Origin: UBA5158 sp963692955
Lineage (GTDB): Bacteria > Pseudomonadota > Gammaproteobacteria > DSM-16500
DNA: 64,000 nt
Reading direction: 5' to 3'
NCBI GenBank assembly: GCA_963692955.1
Contig: OY843587.1
Span: forward strand, 868,001 to 932,000
The notes beneath the pieces are model-generated. The model searched no databases. It was not told the DNA's origin and was given only the letters and a program-made list of their open reading frames with translations. Positions 26,568-34,276 of the stretch are shown in pieces. Position numbers and translations under genes: made by a program. Within the stretch, counting starts at the first letter, position 1; the number at the start of each line of letters is the position of its first letter.

Positions 26568-27881
26568 GTGAATATACGTAAGATAATGGCAGTTGTCGTG
26601 TTAGCCATGAGCGTCATTGTGTCGCAAAGCGCGTACGCTTTGTTGAGTTTGGAATTGACCCGCGGTGTGTCTGGCGCGGTGCCCATCGCAATCGTTCCTT
26701 TCGCTAATCCCACCGGCGCGCCTACCGATGTGTCCTCAGTCGTGAGCAACGATTTAGAAACCAGCGGCCGTTTTAAAGTCTATGGCAAAGACGCTTTATC
26801 CAGTTTCCCCGAATCCGCCGCCGCGCAAACGGAATATTTCCGCAACTTAGGCGCCGATAATGTGGTGGTTGGGCGAGTCACGCACTTAGGCAATAACCGT
26901 TTCGAAGTCACTTTCCAATTATTAGATGTTATCCGTGGCAAAAATCAAACCGCGCAGCAAGATTTGCTCAACGAAAAATTTGTCGTCAGCGGTGAAGAAC
27001 TGCGTGCGCTCTCGCATCACATCAGTGATTTAGTTTACGAAAAAATTCTTGGCGTGCGCGGCATTTTTTCCACCCGCATCGCCTATATTGTCGTCCAACG
27101 CAGCGGCGGCCCGACGAAATACATTTTAGAAGTTGCTGACCAAGACGGGGAAAATCCTCATCCCTTGTTAACGTCTTATGACCCAATTATGTCGCCATCT
27201 TGGTCGCCGACCGGTAAAAAGATCGCGTATGTCTCATTCGAAGGACGCCGCGCTTCGATATACGTGGAAGACATAGGCACGGGCGAACGCATCTTAGTTA
27301 GCCAATCGAAAGGCATTAACGGAGCGCCTGCTTGGTCGCGTGATGGCCGTAAATTGGCGTTAGTGTTATCTAAAGACGGTTCACCTAACATTTATGTCGT
27401 CGATTTAGCGTCGCGCACGTTGACGCAAATGACGAATGATTGGTCTATCAACACCGAACCAAATTGGGCGCCGGATGGCCGCAGCTTAATCTTTACCTCT
27501 AACCGCGGCGGTGGTCCCGAAATTTATAAATTAAATGTGGCGAACCGTTCAGCGAGCCGCTTGACCTACGATGGCAGCTATAACGCCCGCGGTTCTTACA
27601 CGCCGGATGGCAACCATATCGTGATGTTACACCAAGAGTCTGGCGTCTTTAACATCGGCATTTTAGACTTAAATACGGGAACTTTTAGACTGCTGACAAA
27701 CTCTAGCAGCGATAACGAATCCCCTAGCATTGCGCCCAATGGAAGTATGGTATTATATGGCGCTTTATATAATGGCCGGAATGTTCTAGGCATGGTATCA
27801 AGCGACGGTAGAGTGCAGCTGCGTTTACCGGCGCGCGACGGCGACGTTCAAGACCCAGCATGGTCGCCATTTTTGTCTTGA
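26568..27881 (+). CDS. tolB: periplasmic Tol-Pal protein TolB
   Basis: 437 residues from GTG 26568, which has GGAGG 5 bases upstream; an earlier GTG at 26541 is unlikely. The signal peptide ends SQSAYA, before LLSLELTRGVSGAVP (the TolA-binding N-terminus). An alpha/beta domain is followed by a six-bladed beta-propeller whose repeats read as MSPSWSPTGKKIAYVS, APAWSRDGRKLALVL and EPNWAPDGRSLIFTS. It couples Pal release to TolA. Confidence 0.96.
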   Translation: MNIRKIMAVVVLAMSVIVSQSAYALLSLELTRGVSGAVPIAIVPFANPTGAPTDVSSVVSNDLETSGRFKVYGKDALSSFPESAAAQTEYFRNLGADNVVVGRVTHLGNNRFEVTFQLLDVIRGKNQTAQQDLLNEKFVVSGEELRALSHHISDLVYEKILGVRGIFSTRIAYIVVQRSGGPTKYILEVADQDGENPHPLLTSYDPIMSPSWSPTGKKIAYVSFEGRRASIYVEDIGTGERILVSQSKGINGAPAWSRDGRKLALVLSKDGSPNIYVVDLASRTLTQMTNDWSINTEPNWAPDGRSLIFTSNRGGGPEIYKLNVANRSASRLTYDGSYNARGSYTPDGNHIVMLHQESGVFNIGILDLNTGTFRLLTNSSSDNESPSIAPNGSMVLYGALYNGRNVLGMVSSDGRVQLRLPARDGDVQDPAWSPFLS

Positions 27882-27940
27882 TGCGTTAATTTTTCACGGT
27901 ATACTCGAGCAATTACAGAAGATTTTCAAGGGAGAGGGAT

Positions 27941-28459
27941 ATGATGAAATTTAAAAAGTTAGCACAAGCCATGATTGTCACCTGCGGTCTGTTAAGCTTA
28001 GTCGCTTGTAAATCGATGCATAAGAATGACGGCACGACCGAGGGCAGCGCCGCGGATGTAAATGGTTCCGCGCAAACCTCGGGAATGGGTGACGGCAGTA
28101 GCTTTGGCGGCGACAGCAATTCCGTCAACGCAAAAGTATATTATTTCGAATTTGACCGCAGTGAAATCCGTGACGCCGATAAACCCGCGATCATGGCTAA
28201 CGCGAATAATTTAATCGCGCATCCAAGTGCTAAAATTTTGTTGGAAGGACATACCGATCCACGCGGCAGCCGCGAATACAACGTCGCTTTAGGCGAACGC
28301 CGTGCGAACGCGGTAGCGAACATGATGAAAGCGAAAGGCGTTAACCCGGATCAAATCCGTGTTATCAGCTATGGCGCGGAACGCTTAGCTCTGCCAGGCC
28401 ATGACGAAGACGCTTTCCAAAAAGACCGTCGCGTAGTGTTAGTTTACTTGCAACAATAA
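27941..28459 (+). CDS. pal: peptidoglycan-associated lipoprotein Pal
   Basis: 172 residues. The signal peptide has the lipobox LVAC, with lipidated Cys23; a Gly/Ser/Asp-rich linker follows, then an OmpA-like domain. Landmarks are YYFEFDRSEIRDAD and LEGHTDPRGSREYNVALGE, the peptidoglycan-binding loop. It anchors the outer membrane to the wall and binds TolB. The gene is 59 bases after tolB, with GAGAGGGA before the start. Confidence 0.96.
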   Translation: MMKFKKLAQAMIVTCGLLSLVACKSMHKNDGTTEGSAADVNGSAQTSGMGDGSSFGGDSNSVNAKVYYFEFDRSEIRDADKPAIMANANNLIAHPSAKILLEGHTDPRGSREYNVALGERRANAVANMMKAKGVNPDQIRVISYGAERLALPGHDEDAFQKDRRVVLVYLQQ

Positions 28460-28566
28460 TGGATATGCAGCTGGGTATCCACTGATCGTGAATCATTGGG
28501 TGCTCAGCTTCTCCCATTAAAAATGCAACCATTTATAACGAATAATGTGTTATCTGGAATCAAGCT

Positions 28567-29658
28567 ATGCTTACTTCATTTTTAAAACGCGGCACCCTGG
28601 CTATGTTGTTAGCCAGCTTTTCATTAATTGCTTTTGCTGAAGATGCGCCTGTTTATGATGTAGATAGTTATCCGCCCCAATTTGATGGCCAGTCCGCTTC
28701 CGCAGAAGCCGCGCCGCCCACACCGGCGTTGCAGCCGATGGCGCAGCCTGAAGATGCGCCGGTGCCAGTCCCCAGTACTGCGCAAGCACAACCTTTAATT
28801 GCACCAGATCAACCTGCTATCGCGAGTGCGGCCCCACAGTCAGCGGCACCAGTCGTGCAGCAACAACAAGCATTACAGTCTCTGCCCATAGATCAACGCG
28901 TCGCGCGTTTAGAACAGCAATTAAATAATGCGACACATGGTGACAGCGCGGCGCGAGTCGATGAAATGCAGTCACAAATGCAAGCGTTACGCGGTCAGAT
29001 CGATGAATTAAATCACCAAATCCAAACACTGCAAACGCAACAAAAAACCTTATACACCGAGTTAGATAAACGCATCAGCCAAAAAGGCGCGAGCACTTCC
29101 GTAGTGCCATCCCCTTCATCGGATGAAGCCAGCGCTGAAACCGATAGCAACACGCCTGCCGGTACTATCAAGCCGAAAGTAAAAACCAAAACCAAAGTAG
29201 CGAAAGCGGCAGCGGTAACCACGAAGTCCGCGGATGCTGCCACCACGACCGCTAGCGGCCAGCCGAACACGGCGGAAGAGCAAGAAATTTATCAAACCGC
29301 GTATAGCCAAATTAAAGCGAAAAAATATAGCGACGCCGCCGCGACACTGCAAACCATGTTACAGAAATATCCTTCCGGACAGTTTGCCGCGAACGCGCAC
29401 TATTGGTTAGGTGAGTTATATGGTTTGATGAATAAGAATGACCAAGCGATTACTGAATTCGATAATGTCGTAAAAAATTATCCCGATAGCCCGAAAATCG
29501 CTGACGCACAATTAAAATTAGGCTTATTGTACGCGGCGCAATTCAAGTGGCCCGACGCTAAAACTTCTTTCAAGAAAGTTATCGCTAACTATCCAGGGAC
29601 ATCCTCAGCACGCTTGGCATCGGAGCAGCTAAAGCAGATTAAACAAACAGGTCATTGA
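28567..29658 (+). CDS. cpoB: Tol-Pal-associated periplasmic protein CpoB (YbgF)
   Basis: 363 residues, longer than E. coli's ~263. The signal peptide ends IAFA. An unusually long Pro/Ala/Gln-rich stretch (about 25-105) precedes the trimerising coiled coil (VARLEQQLNNA to about 170); a Lys/Thr/Ala linker follows, then three TPRs at the C-terminus (ANAHYWLGELYGLMNKNDQA and repeats). CpoB coordinates peptidoglycan synthesis with outer-membrane constriction. Its stop overlaps the queE start. Confidence 0.93.
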   Translation: MLTSFLKRGTLAMLLASFSLIAFAEDAPVYDVDSYPPQFDGQSASAEAAPPTPALQPMAQPEDAPVPVPSTAQAQPLIAPDQPAIASAAPQSAAPVVQQQQALQSLPIDQRVARLEQQLNNATHGDSAARVDEMQSQMQALRGQIDELNHQIQTLQTQQKTLYTELDKRISQKGASTSVVPSPSSDEASAETDSNTPAGTIKPKVKTKTKVAKAAAVTTKSADAATTTASGQPNTAEEQEIYQTAYSQIKAKKYSDAAATLQTMLQKYPSGQFAANAHYWLGELYGLMNKNDQAITEFDNVVKNYPDSPKIADAQLKLGLLYAAQFKWPDAKTSFKKVIANYPGTSSARLASEQLKQIKQTGH

Positions 29659-30299
29659 TGAGTCGTCTCCGCATCACCGAAATTTTTCACTCTCTGCAAG
29701 GTGAAACGCGAACAGTAGGCTTACCTACTGTTTTCGTGCGTCTGACGGGTTGCCCGTTGCGCTGTGGTTATTGTGATACCGCGTATGCGTTTCATGGGGG
29801 CGAGTGGCAAGAGATCGACGATATCGTGCAGCAGGTGGCAAGTTACGGCGCGCATTATGTCACTGTCACCGGTGGTGAACCTTTGGCGCAGAAGGCTTGT
29901 ATTGAGCTGTTACGGCGATTGTGTGACGATGGCTATGAGGTGTCGCTTGAGACGAGCGGTGCTTTAGACGTTGAGCTTGTCGATCAGCGTGTGGTGAAGG
30001 TCGTGGATTTGAAAACACCTGGATCGGGTGAAGTTAGCAAGAATTTTTATGCGAACATGTCAAAGCTATTGCCGCACGATCAAGTGAAGTTTGTCATTTG
30101 TGACCGCGAGGATTTTGATTGGGCGAAGTCGCAGATAGCGGAGTATGATTTAGTGAATTCTTGTCAGGTATTGTTTTCCCCTAGTCACGCCCAGGTAAAG
30201 CCAGGCGAGTTAGCGGATTGGATTCTAAATGACCGCTTAAATGTCCGATTACAAATTCAGCTGCATAAGTATCTTTGGGGCGATGTCCCAGGCCGTTAA
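29658..30299 (+). CDS. queE: 7-carboxy-7-deazaguanine synthase QueE
   Basis: 213 residues, a radical-SAM enzyme. The cluster motif C32-x3-C36-x2-C39 lies in TGCPLRCGYCDT, preceded by EIFHSLQGETRTVGLPTVFVR. The SAM-binding GGEP motif occurs in VTGGEPLAQ, and VKVVDLKTPGSGE is family-typical. It makes CDG in the preQ0/queuosine pathway. The ATG at 29658 shares a base with the cpoB stop (TGATG). The tol-queE-tRNA-Lys order is common in gammaproteobacteria. No terminator is obvious before the tRNA promoter. Confidence 0.95.
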   Translation: MSRLRITEIFHSLQGETRTVGLPTVFVRLTGCPLRCGYCDTAYAFHGGEWQEIDDIVQQVASYGAHYVTVTGGEPLAQKACIELLRRLCDDGYEVSLETSGALDVELVDQRVVKVVDLKTPGSGEVSKNFYANMSKLLPHDQVKFVICDREDFDWAKSQIAEYDLVNSCQVLFSPSHAQVKPGELADWILNDRLNVRLQIQLHKYLWGDVPGR

Positions 30300-30334
30300 A
30301 TCTTGATTATTTTCACCAAAAAACGCCCTGGACG

Positions 30335-30362
30335 TTGAATTATTTTGGCGAGTCTGTATCAT
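30335..30362 (+). promoter_or_regulatory. candidate sigma-70 promoter of tRNA-Lys
   Basis: TTGAAT (30335-30340), a 16-base spacer and TATCAT (30357-30362), with a GC-rich discriminator (GCGCCT) just after. This layout is usual for stable-RNA promoters and sits about 25 bases before the tRNA. Confidence 0.5.
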
Positions 30363-30387
30363 TAGCGCCTCTAGTTTCTTGTAGAAT

Positions 30388-30463
30388 GGGTCGTTAGCTC
30401 AGTCGGTAGAGCAGCAGGCTTTTAACCTGTTGGTCCTGCGTTCGAATCGCAGACGACCCACCA
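30388..30463 (+). tRNA. tRNA-Lys (anticodon UUU)
   Basis: A complete 76-nt cloverleaf. The acceptor arms GGGTCGT and ACGACCC pair. The D-arm is GCTCAGTCGGTAGAGC. The anticodon arm is GCAGG-CTTTTAA-CCTGT with anticodon TTT at 30421-30423. The T-arm is CTGCG-TTCGAAT-CGCAG. The CCA is encoded. Its 3' half is copied twice downstream, so this is an integration target. Confidence 0.97.
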
Positions 30464-30468
30464 AATTT
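30419..30468 (+). repeat. attL-like core in tRNA-Lys 3' end
   Basis: These 50 bases, from the anticodon loop through CCA and AATTT, recur exactly at 31750-31799 and in degenerate form at 31930-31974. A perfect tRNA 3'-end duplication is the usual mark of tyrosine-recombinase integration. Confidence 0.8.
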
Positions 30469-30585
30469 TCAATTTCTTACGAAACCTTCGGTACTACCGC
30501 TAAAATCGCCTTCGTGACTTTTTCGTAACCCAGCGTTTTAATCTGTCTTACAAGGTAAGTGCCGGACTTGTACGACTATCAGATA
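30464..30585 (+). repeat. tRNA-Lys downstream flank, copy 1 of long direct repeat
   Basis: The ~120 bases after the tRNA, including ACCTTCGGTACTA, AAATCGCCTTCGTGACTTTT and CAGCGTTTTAATCTGTCTTA, recur at 31975-32097 with scattered changes (roughly 85-90 percent identical by eye). The copied unit is therefore larger than a simple att core. Confidence 0.75.
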
Positions 30586-30603
30586 AAGTAGATCAATTGA
30601 TCG

Positions 30604-30996
30604 CTAACTGTGTGGGCGAGGGCTTTCAGGTTCTTTATCTTCATTTTTAGTGTCAGTATTAGCAGTATTAGCAGTATAAGTTCTTACAGGTGGAATGGTA
30701 GTAACAGATTCATTATGTATTATCTCAGATTTTTCCAAACTCTGACGATTTAAGGATACTGCATCCGCTAGAGTACCCGTTAACATCATTGAAATAGTCG
30801 CATGAGATTGGAATTGGGGAGGTTTAGTGAATGCGGGTTCTTCGGGATGACGAGATAGTTCATCAATATATTGTGCTTTTGAATTAATCATTATAGATGA
30901 CCAGGTATCAATGGTTTTTCTGTCTGGCTCTTCAGCCTTATTTTTTAAATAGCTACAAAAAATTTTTAAATCCGCAGCGGAAACTTTTCCAAACAC
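30604..30996 (-). CDS. unknown 130-residue protein in the tRNA-Lys island
   Basis: It starts at a GTG 8 bases after hicB, so it may belong to the hicAB transcript. No signal peptide or membrane segment is visible. The N-terminal part (KVSAADLKIF ... LSRHPEEPAFTK) parallels the protein at 32145-32405 (NLSASEIEDA ... LKHEEEPAFEK). Both genes lie just after a copy of the repeated tRNA-Lys flank, in the same orientation, so they look like duplicated cargo. The C-terminus is Thr/Asn/Glu-rich and polar. Function unknown. Confidence 0.45.
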   Translation of the reverse strand: MFGKVSAADLKIFCSYLKNKAEEPDRKTIDTWSSIMINSKAQYIDELSRHPEEPAFTKPPQFQSHATISMMLTGTLADAVSLNRQSLEKSEIIHNESVTTIPPVRTYTANTANTDTKNEDKEPESPRPHS

Positions 30997-31004
30997 GCCA
31001 TCAG

Positions 31005-31331
31005 CTATTCCTGTATATGATGCTTAATTGCTTCAGCAATCCAATTGTTTAAACTTATTTTATGTTGTTTTGCAGCAATATAAACTTGTCTATGTAGTTC
31101 GGGGTCGATGCGCAAGTTGAACTTACCAGAGAAGGGTTTCTCTGGCTCCTCATTGCGTTCTTTGCAAAAATCAAGGTAATCATCTATTGATTCTTTAAAT
31201 GCTTTTTTAATTTCTGCAACAGTCGATCCTTGAAATGTAATGACATCACGGGTATTTATGATTTCGCCGTGAAAAATATCTGTTTCGTCATCAAACTCGA
31301 CGTGTCCCATATAGCCTTTATAGATTAACAT
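31005..31331 (-). CDS. hicB: HicB-family antitoxin
   Basis: 108 residues. The N-terminal HicB fold begins MLIYKGYMGHVEFDDETDIF, with GSTVAEIKKAFKESIDDYLDFC. A C-terminal ribbon-helix-helix segment (FNLRIDPELHRQVYIAAKQH, then ISLNNWIAEAIKHHI) should bind DNA and repress the operon. It overlaps hicA by 7 bases. It neutralises the HicA mRNA-interferase. Confidence 0.9.
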   Translation of the reverse strand: MLIYKGYMGHVEFDDETDIFHGEIINTRDVITFQGSTVAEIKKAFKESIDDYLDFCKERNEEPEKPFSGKFNLRIDPELHRQVYIAAKQHKISLNNWIAEAIKHHIQE

Positions 31332-31579
31332 GTGATACCTGCCTCTTTTAAAAATCGTCTCATTGATACAACAGCACCTTTATCCGTTTCCTTTTTAGGA
31401 TGAGGTCGGTGGAAAACAGCGCGGATGCCATTTAACGCAATTCTCACACGCGAACCATTTCCCTCTGAGATATCAGCGCCTAAGGCGCTAAGCATCGTTT
31501 CAATGTCTCTCCATGTAATACTTGCTTGAACAGGATTTTGAAATATTTGTTCTAATGTTTTTTGGTGCTTCTTATTCAT
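31325..31579 (-). CDS. hicA: HicA-family mRNA interferase toxin
   Basis: 84 residues. The double-stranded-RNA-binding-like HicA fold is indicated by WRDIETMLSALGA, GSRVRIALNGIRAVFHRPHP (the His in FHRPH is the expected catalytic one) and VVSMRRFLKEAGI. It cleaves mRNA during translation when HicB is lost. The order hicA-hicB, the overlap and the palindrome 7 bases upstream form a complete autoregulated module. It lies between two copies of the tRNA-Lys 3' end. Confidence 0.9.
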   Translation of the reverse strand: MNKKHQKTLEQIFQNPVQASITWRDIETMLSALGADISEGNGSRVRIALNGIRAVFHRPHPKKETDKGAVVSMRRFLKEAGITC

Positions 31580-31585
31580 TATAGC

Positions 31586-31608
31586 ATAGTACCATAAAGT
31601 GGTACTAT
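31586..31608 (-). promoter_or_regulatory. candidate HicB operator palindrome
   Basis: A perfect inverted repeat with 9-bp arms (ATAGTACCA, spacer TAAAG, TGGTACTAT) lies 6-7 bases from the hicA start codon. A ribbon-helix-helix antitoxin bound here would block the hicAB promoter or translation start. Confidence 0.7.
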
Positions 31609-31749
31609 ATCAAGATTTTTGGATAGCTTTGTCATTCGTGACTTTTTCGTGATTGAGTTATGATTTGTTATGTTCTGTGGTGTATTTTGCAACGGCCGCA
31701 CAGTCCTAAAAGTTAATATTAATCAATAATATAAAATCAAACCCAGTAA

Positions 31750-31799
31750 CTTTTAACCTGTTGGTCCTGCGTTCGAATCGCAGACGACCCACCAAATTT
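31750..31799 (+). repeat. exact copy of tRNA-Lys 3' end (attR-like)
   Basis: Identical over 50 bases to 30419-30468. The 5' half of a tRNA is missing, so it is not a gene. With the tRNA itself it brackets 1.3 kb holding hicAB and a small unknown gene. Confidence 0.85.
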
Positions 31800-31837
31800 A
31801 TCCCTCATGCTGTCATATCTCTTGTATCCCATTAGTA

Positions 31838-31864
31838 CCCGTATTCCGCTGCGCTGCATACGGG
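31838..31864. repeat. REP-like palindrome
   Basis: CCCGTAT, a 13-base centre with GCTGCGCTGC, and ATACGGG followed by CTAC. This resembles the GTAGCCCG...GCGCAGCG...CGGG repeats dispersed in many gammaproteobacterial genomes. It sits between the exact and degenerate tRNA copies. Confidence 0.55.
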
Positions 31865-31929
31865 CTACGATACTACACTCTTTAGTACCTGTTTGGTTTC
31901 CAGTTCCAGCATATATTTAAAGCCGGTAA

Positions 31930-31974
31930 CTTTTAACTTGTGGGTCCTGTTTACGAATCGCCGACGACCCACCA
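31930..31974 (+). repeat. degenerate copy of tRNA-Lys 3' end
   Basis: 39 of 45 bases match 30419-30463, including GACGACCCACCA. Both T-stem sides and the anticodon stem carry changes. It is followed by the second copy of the downstream flank, as expected for an older integration or duplication. Confidence 0.75.
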
Positions 31975-32097
31975 AATTATCAAGTTCTTACTAAACCTTC
32001 GGTACTAGCTAAAATCGCCTTCGTGACTTTTTTCGTGTCCCAGCGTTTTAATCTGTCTTAACAAAGTAAGTGTTGGGTTTGTACGACCATCAAATAT
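31975..32097 (+). repeat. tRNA-Lys downstream flank, copy 2
   Basis: Matches 30464-30585 over its length with substitutions and a few small indels. It is followed by a reverse-strand gene (32145-32405) related to the one that follows copy 1. Confidence 0.75.
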
Positions 32098-32144
32098 CCT
32101 GTTTATAGCTTCCTAAAGATTCAGTAATTCAGCTGATGGCTTTC

Positions 32145-32405
32145 TTATAAACTATCTGGACCGCACGTTATTAAAGTGTTGTTAGCTAAAGGGACACACT
32201 TTTCAAATGCGGGTTCTTCCTCATGTTTAAGAAATTTATTAAAAAAATTTAATAAATAAATATTGATAGAACGGGTAATTTCCCAGCCGTTGCCCTTACC
32301 TAAAGGATTACCGTTAGCAATTTTAAATATTGAAATTGCTTTTCGAGCGTCTTCAATTTCAGAAGCCGATAAATTTTCTGGGGCTTTTTTTGGAAGACTG
32401 TCCAA
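32145..32405 (-). CDS. unknown 86-residue protein, possibly a truncated paralogue
   Basis: No ATG is available; a TTG at 32405 gives 86 residues. The frame stays open and protein-like for a further ~14 codons upstream without a standard start, so the 5' end may be lost. The segments NLSASEIEDARKAISIF and LKHEEEPAFEK parallel the protein at 30604-30996. Function unknown. It may be a decaying copy. Confidence 0.35.
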   Translation of the reverse strand: MDSLPKKAPENLSASEIEDARKAISIFKIANGNPLGKGNGWEITRSINIYLLNFFNKFLKHEEEPAFEKCVPLANNTLITCGPDSL

Positions 32406-32519
32406 AGCTACGTTCAGATTTTTAATAAACTTTATGTCGAACCCCGATTATAGAACATGGCGTGCACTATCCCTGAGTTATCAGTATAATTAATATATAG
32501 ATACTAAAAGGGGGGTCAA

Positions 32520-33119
32520 ATGATCAAAAAAAATAATGCAAAAGTTGTTCCCGTATTGGAACAACCTCCTAAAACAAAACGTAATAATTTTTTCACAAAA
32601 AATCCTGAAATTATTACCCCTCTTGCAGAAACTAAACCCTTAGAAAAAACCACTACCAAATATATATTTATGCCTGGCAAAGCCGAACAAAATCGCGCCA
32701 GCCTAAAACAAATTTCTCGGGAAATATTGTTTGAGGGAATTCATAAGGATTTATTGTTTAATACCGTGACGAAAGCGCTAAGCGCCGCTAAAGAGAAACA
32801 TGAAAATCTTGCGCTATTTACAATTTTTGAAATCACGATTCCTGATACCAAATTAAACTTAGCAAATAACCATTATATGTTTAACCTCAAAGATTACATA
32901 ACTTCCACTTTAAATGTCAAAACGAAAAATGGAAAAGCAATCGAATCGGTCGAGTTACCACCTGAATCCTTTAAACGAGAAAAAAATGTTAAATCAAAAA
33001 CGGAACCATCTCATTCATCAATTCCTGGGGGCGTCAGTGAGAAAAGCCAGGTTGCGATAGATGATATTGATTTCTCTCCAGAAAATATGCCTTCTCGCCC
33101 CAGCTCTGGAAAACATTAA
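32520..33119 (+). CDS. unknown 199-residue soluble protein
   Basis: A GGGGGG ribosome-binding site lies a few bases before the ATG. The chain is Lys/Asn/Pro/Glu-rich with a basic N-terminus, a central ordered segment (about 55-135, containing LKQISREILFEGIHKDLLF) and a polar Ser/Pro tail. No signal peptide, membrane helix or known motif is visible. It is more AT-rich than the core genes. It may be the distal cargo of the tRNA-Lys island. Function unknown. Confidence 0.5.
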   Translation: MIKKNNAKVVPVLEQPPKTKRNNFFTKNPEIITPLAETKPLEKTTTKYIFMPGKAEQNRASLKQISREILFEGIHKDLLFNTVTKALSAAKEKHENLALFTIFEITIPDTKLNLANNHYMFNLKDYITSTLNVKTKNGKAIESVELPPESFKREKNVKSKTEPSHSSIPGGVSEKSQVAIDDIDFSPENMPSRPSSGKH

Positions 33120-33242
33120 GTGATAGATTTTTTTAACTGTTTGAAATATTACTTAAAGCACCGTTTTTCGTAAGAAGGCAAAATAGTCTCCCCATTTTCT
33201 GCAGACGCTGCTGCCATTCTCGTTATTAGTTTTTGTTTATCT

Positions 33243-34124
33243 TTAATCGCTGAGTACATCGAAGATAATTTTTTTTTGAATGGTAATGTCAGGATTATTT
33301 TTATCAGCTATTTGGCAAAGTTCATAAGTCGCCTTCCAAAGTGCCCAGGCTTTTGCGCGCAGCCATGTATCTTTGTCTAGTCCTATTGCTTCGATGAATA
33401 AGTCCCGTGCTTGGTTTTTAAAGTATGTCCATGCGATTACTAGGTCACAGGCGGGATCGCCTTGGCTCGCTCCGCCAAAATCTATGATCGCGGTTAGTTT
33501 TCCTTCGTTCATGAGAAGATTACCGATGGCAATGTCCCCGTGTATCCATACCGGGGGATTGGGCCAACGCGTTTTGCAGGCTGCTTTCCATAGATGGATT
33601 GCTTTGTCAGCATCTATAATGTTTTGTAGTTTTGTTATTTGCGCTCTGGCGTCTTGATCGTAAACGCTAATGTGATCTCCACGCCACCAGTTATGTTGGC
33701 CTGGGGCGGGGCCTGGAATAGCTTGGATGTTTTGCAGTTCTATTAAAAATTTTGCTAAATCAACTGCGAGTTTTTCTTGGGAATCATCGTCCAAGCTTAG
33801 GAGGTTGATGCTGGTTCCTGCTAACCATTTATAAATTGAGAACGGGAAGGGAAAGTTCTCAGAAGGAGTGCCTATTCGTAATGGAGTGGGGATGTTGAGC
33901 GTTAAGTATGGCGCTAATTGCGGTAGCAGGGTCTGTTCTTTTGGGACTTTTAATGCGTAGGGCTCGGCAGTTGGCATGCGGATTAGCATGTCGTTTCCTA
34001 GTCGATAGGTATAGTTGTCGTGGCCTTGTTTTTCTACGGGGGTGATGGGGAGGTGGGCGAACTCGGGGAATTGGGTCGCGATGAGTTTGCTGGCTAGGTT
34101 TATAGTGATATTTAGTTGTTTCAT
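33243..34124 (-). CDS. aminoglycoside phosphotransferase (APH)-family kinase
   Basis: 293 residues, APH/choline-kinase fold. The N-lobe begins near residue 30 (GHDNYTYRLGNDMLIRMP). The catalytic loop is WIHGDIAIGNLL, and the metal-binding DFG-like motif is IIDFGGASQGDPACDL. The family phosphorylates aminoglycosides, macrolides or small metabolites. Sequence alone does not show whether this copy gives resistance; a metabolic or unknown substrate is as likely. It is monocistronic, and no mobile element is adjacent. Confidence 0.85.
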   Translation of the reverse strand: MKQLNITINLASKLIATQFPEFAHLPITPVEKQGHDNYTYRLGNDMLIRMPTAEPYALKVPKEQTLLPQLAPYLTLNIPTPLRIGTPSENFPFPFSIYKWLAGTSINLLSLDDDSQEKLAVDLAKFLIELQNIQAIPGPAPGQHNWWRGDHISVYDQDARAQITKLQNIIDADKAIHLWKAACKTRWPNPPVWIHGDIAIGNLLMNEGKLTAIIDFGGASQGDPACDLVIAWTYFKNQARDLFIEAIGLDKDTWLRAKAWALWKATYELCQIADKNNPDITIQKKIIFDVLSD

Positions 34125-34276
34125 AATTTGGGATTATTTCATTTTGTGGACTTTGTTGCTAGTTCACTTTTTAGATGAGAGCGCCGTCGTTGGTTGCTAG
34201 CGCAGGAGCCTCCCCCTTTTTTTCAGACGAAGCTGCCATCGTGGCGGTCGGTCGTGCGCTGTTCTGCGCTTTGTTT

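Larger units (their letters stand above)
31609..32144. other. gene-free, repeat-rich stretch of the tRNA-Lys island
   Basis: No convincing gene. It contains the exact tRNA-Lys 3'-end copy (31750-31799), a REP-like palindrome (31838-31864), the degenerate tRNA copy (31930-31974) and the second flank copy (31975-32097). A short GTGACTTTTTCGTGA echo of the flank occurs near 31637. Confidence 0.6.

Noticed and set aside
31750..31974. Two extra tRNA-Lys genes
   Set aside because: Both copies lack the 5' half (acceptor 5' strand and D-arm), so no cloverleaf can form; they are duplicated 3' ends.
30464..32405. CRISPR array
   Set aside because: Repeats are only two or three, long, tRNA-derived and unequally spaced, with no cas genes.
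33243..34124. Calling the APH-fold kinase an antibiotic-resistance gene
   Set aside because: The fold covers many metabolic kinases, and nothing nearby (integron, transposon) supports resistance.
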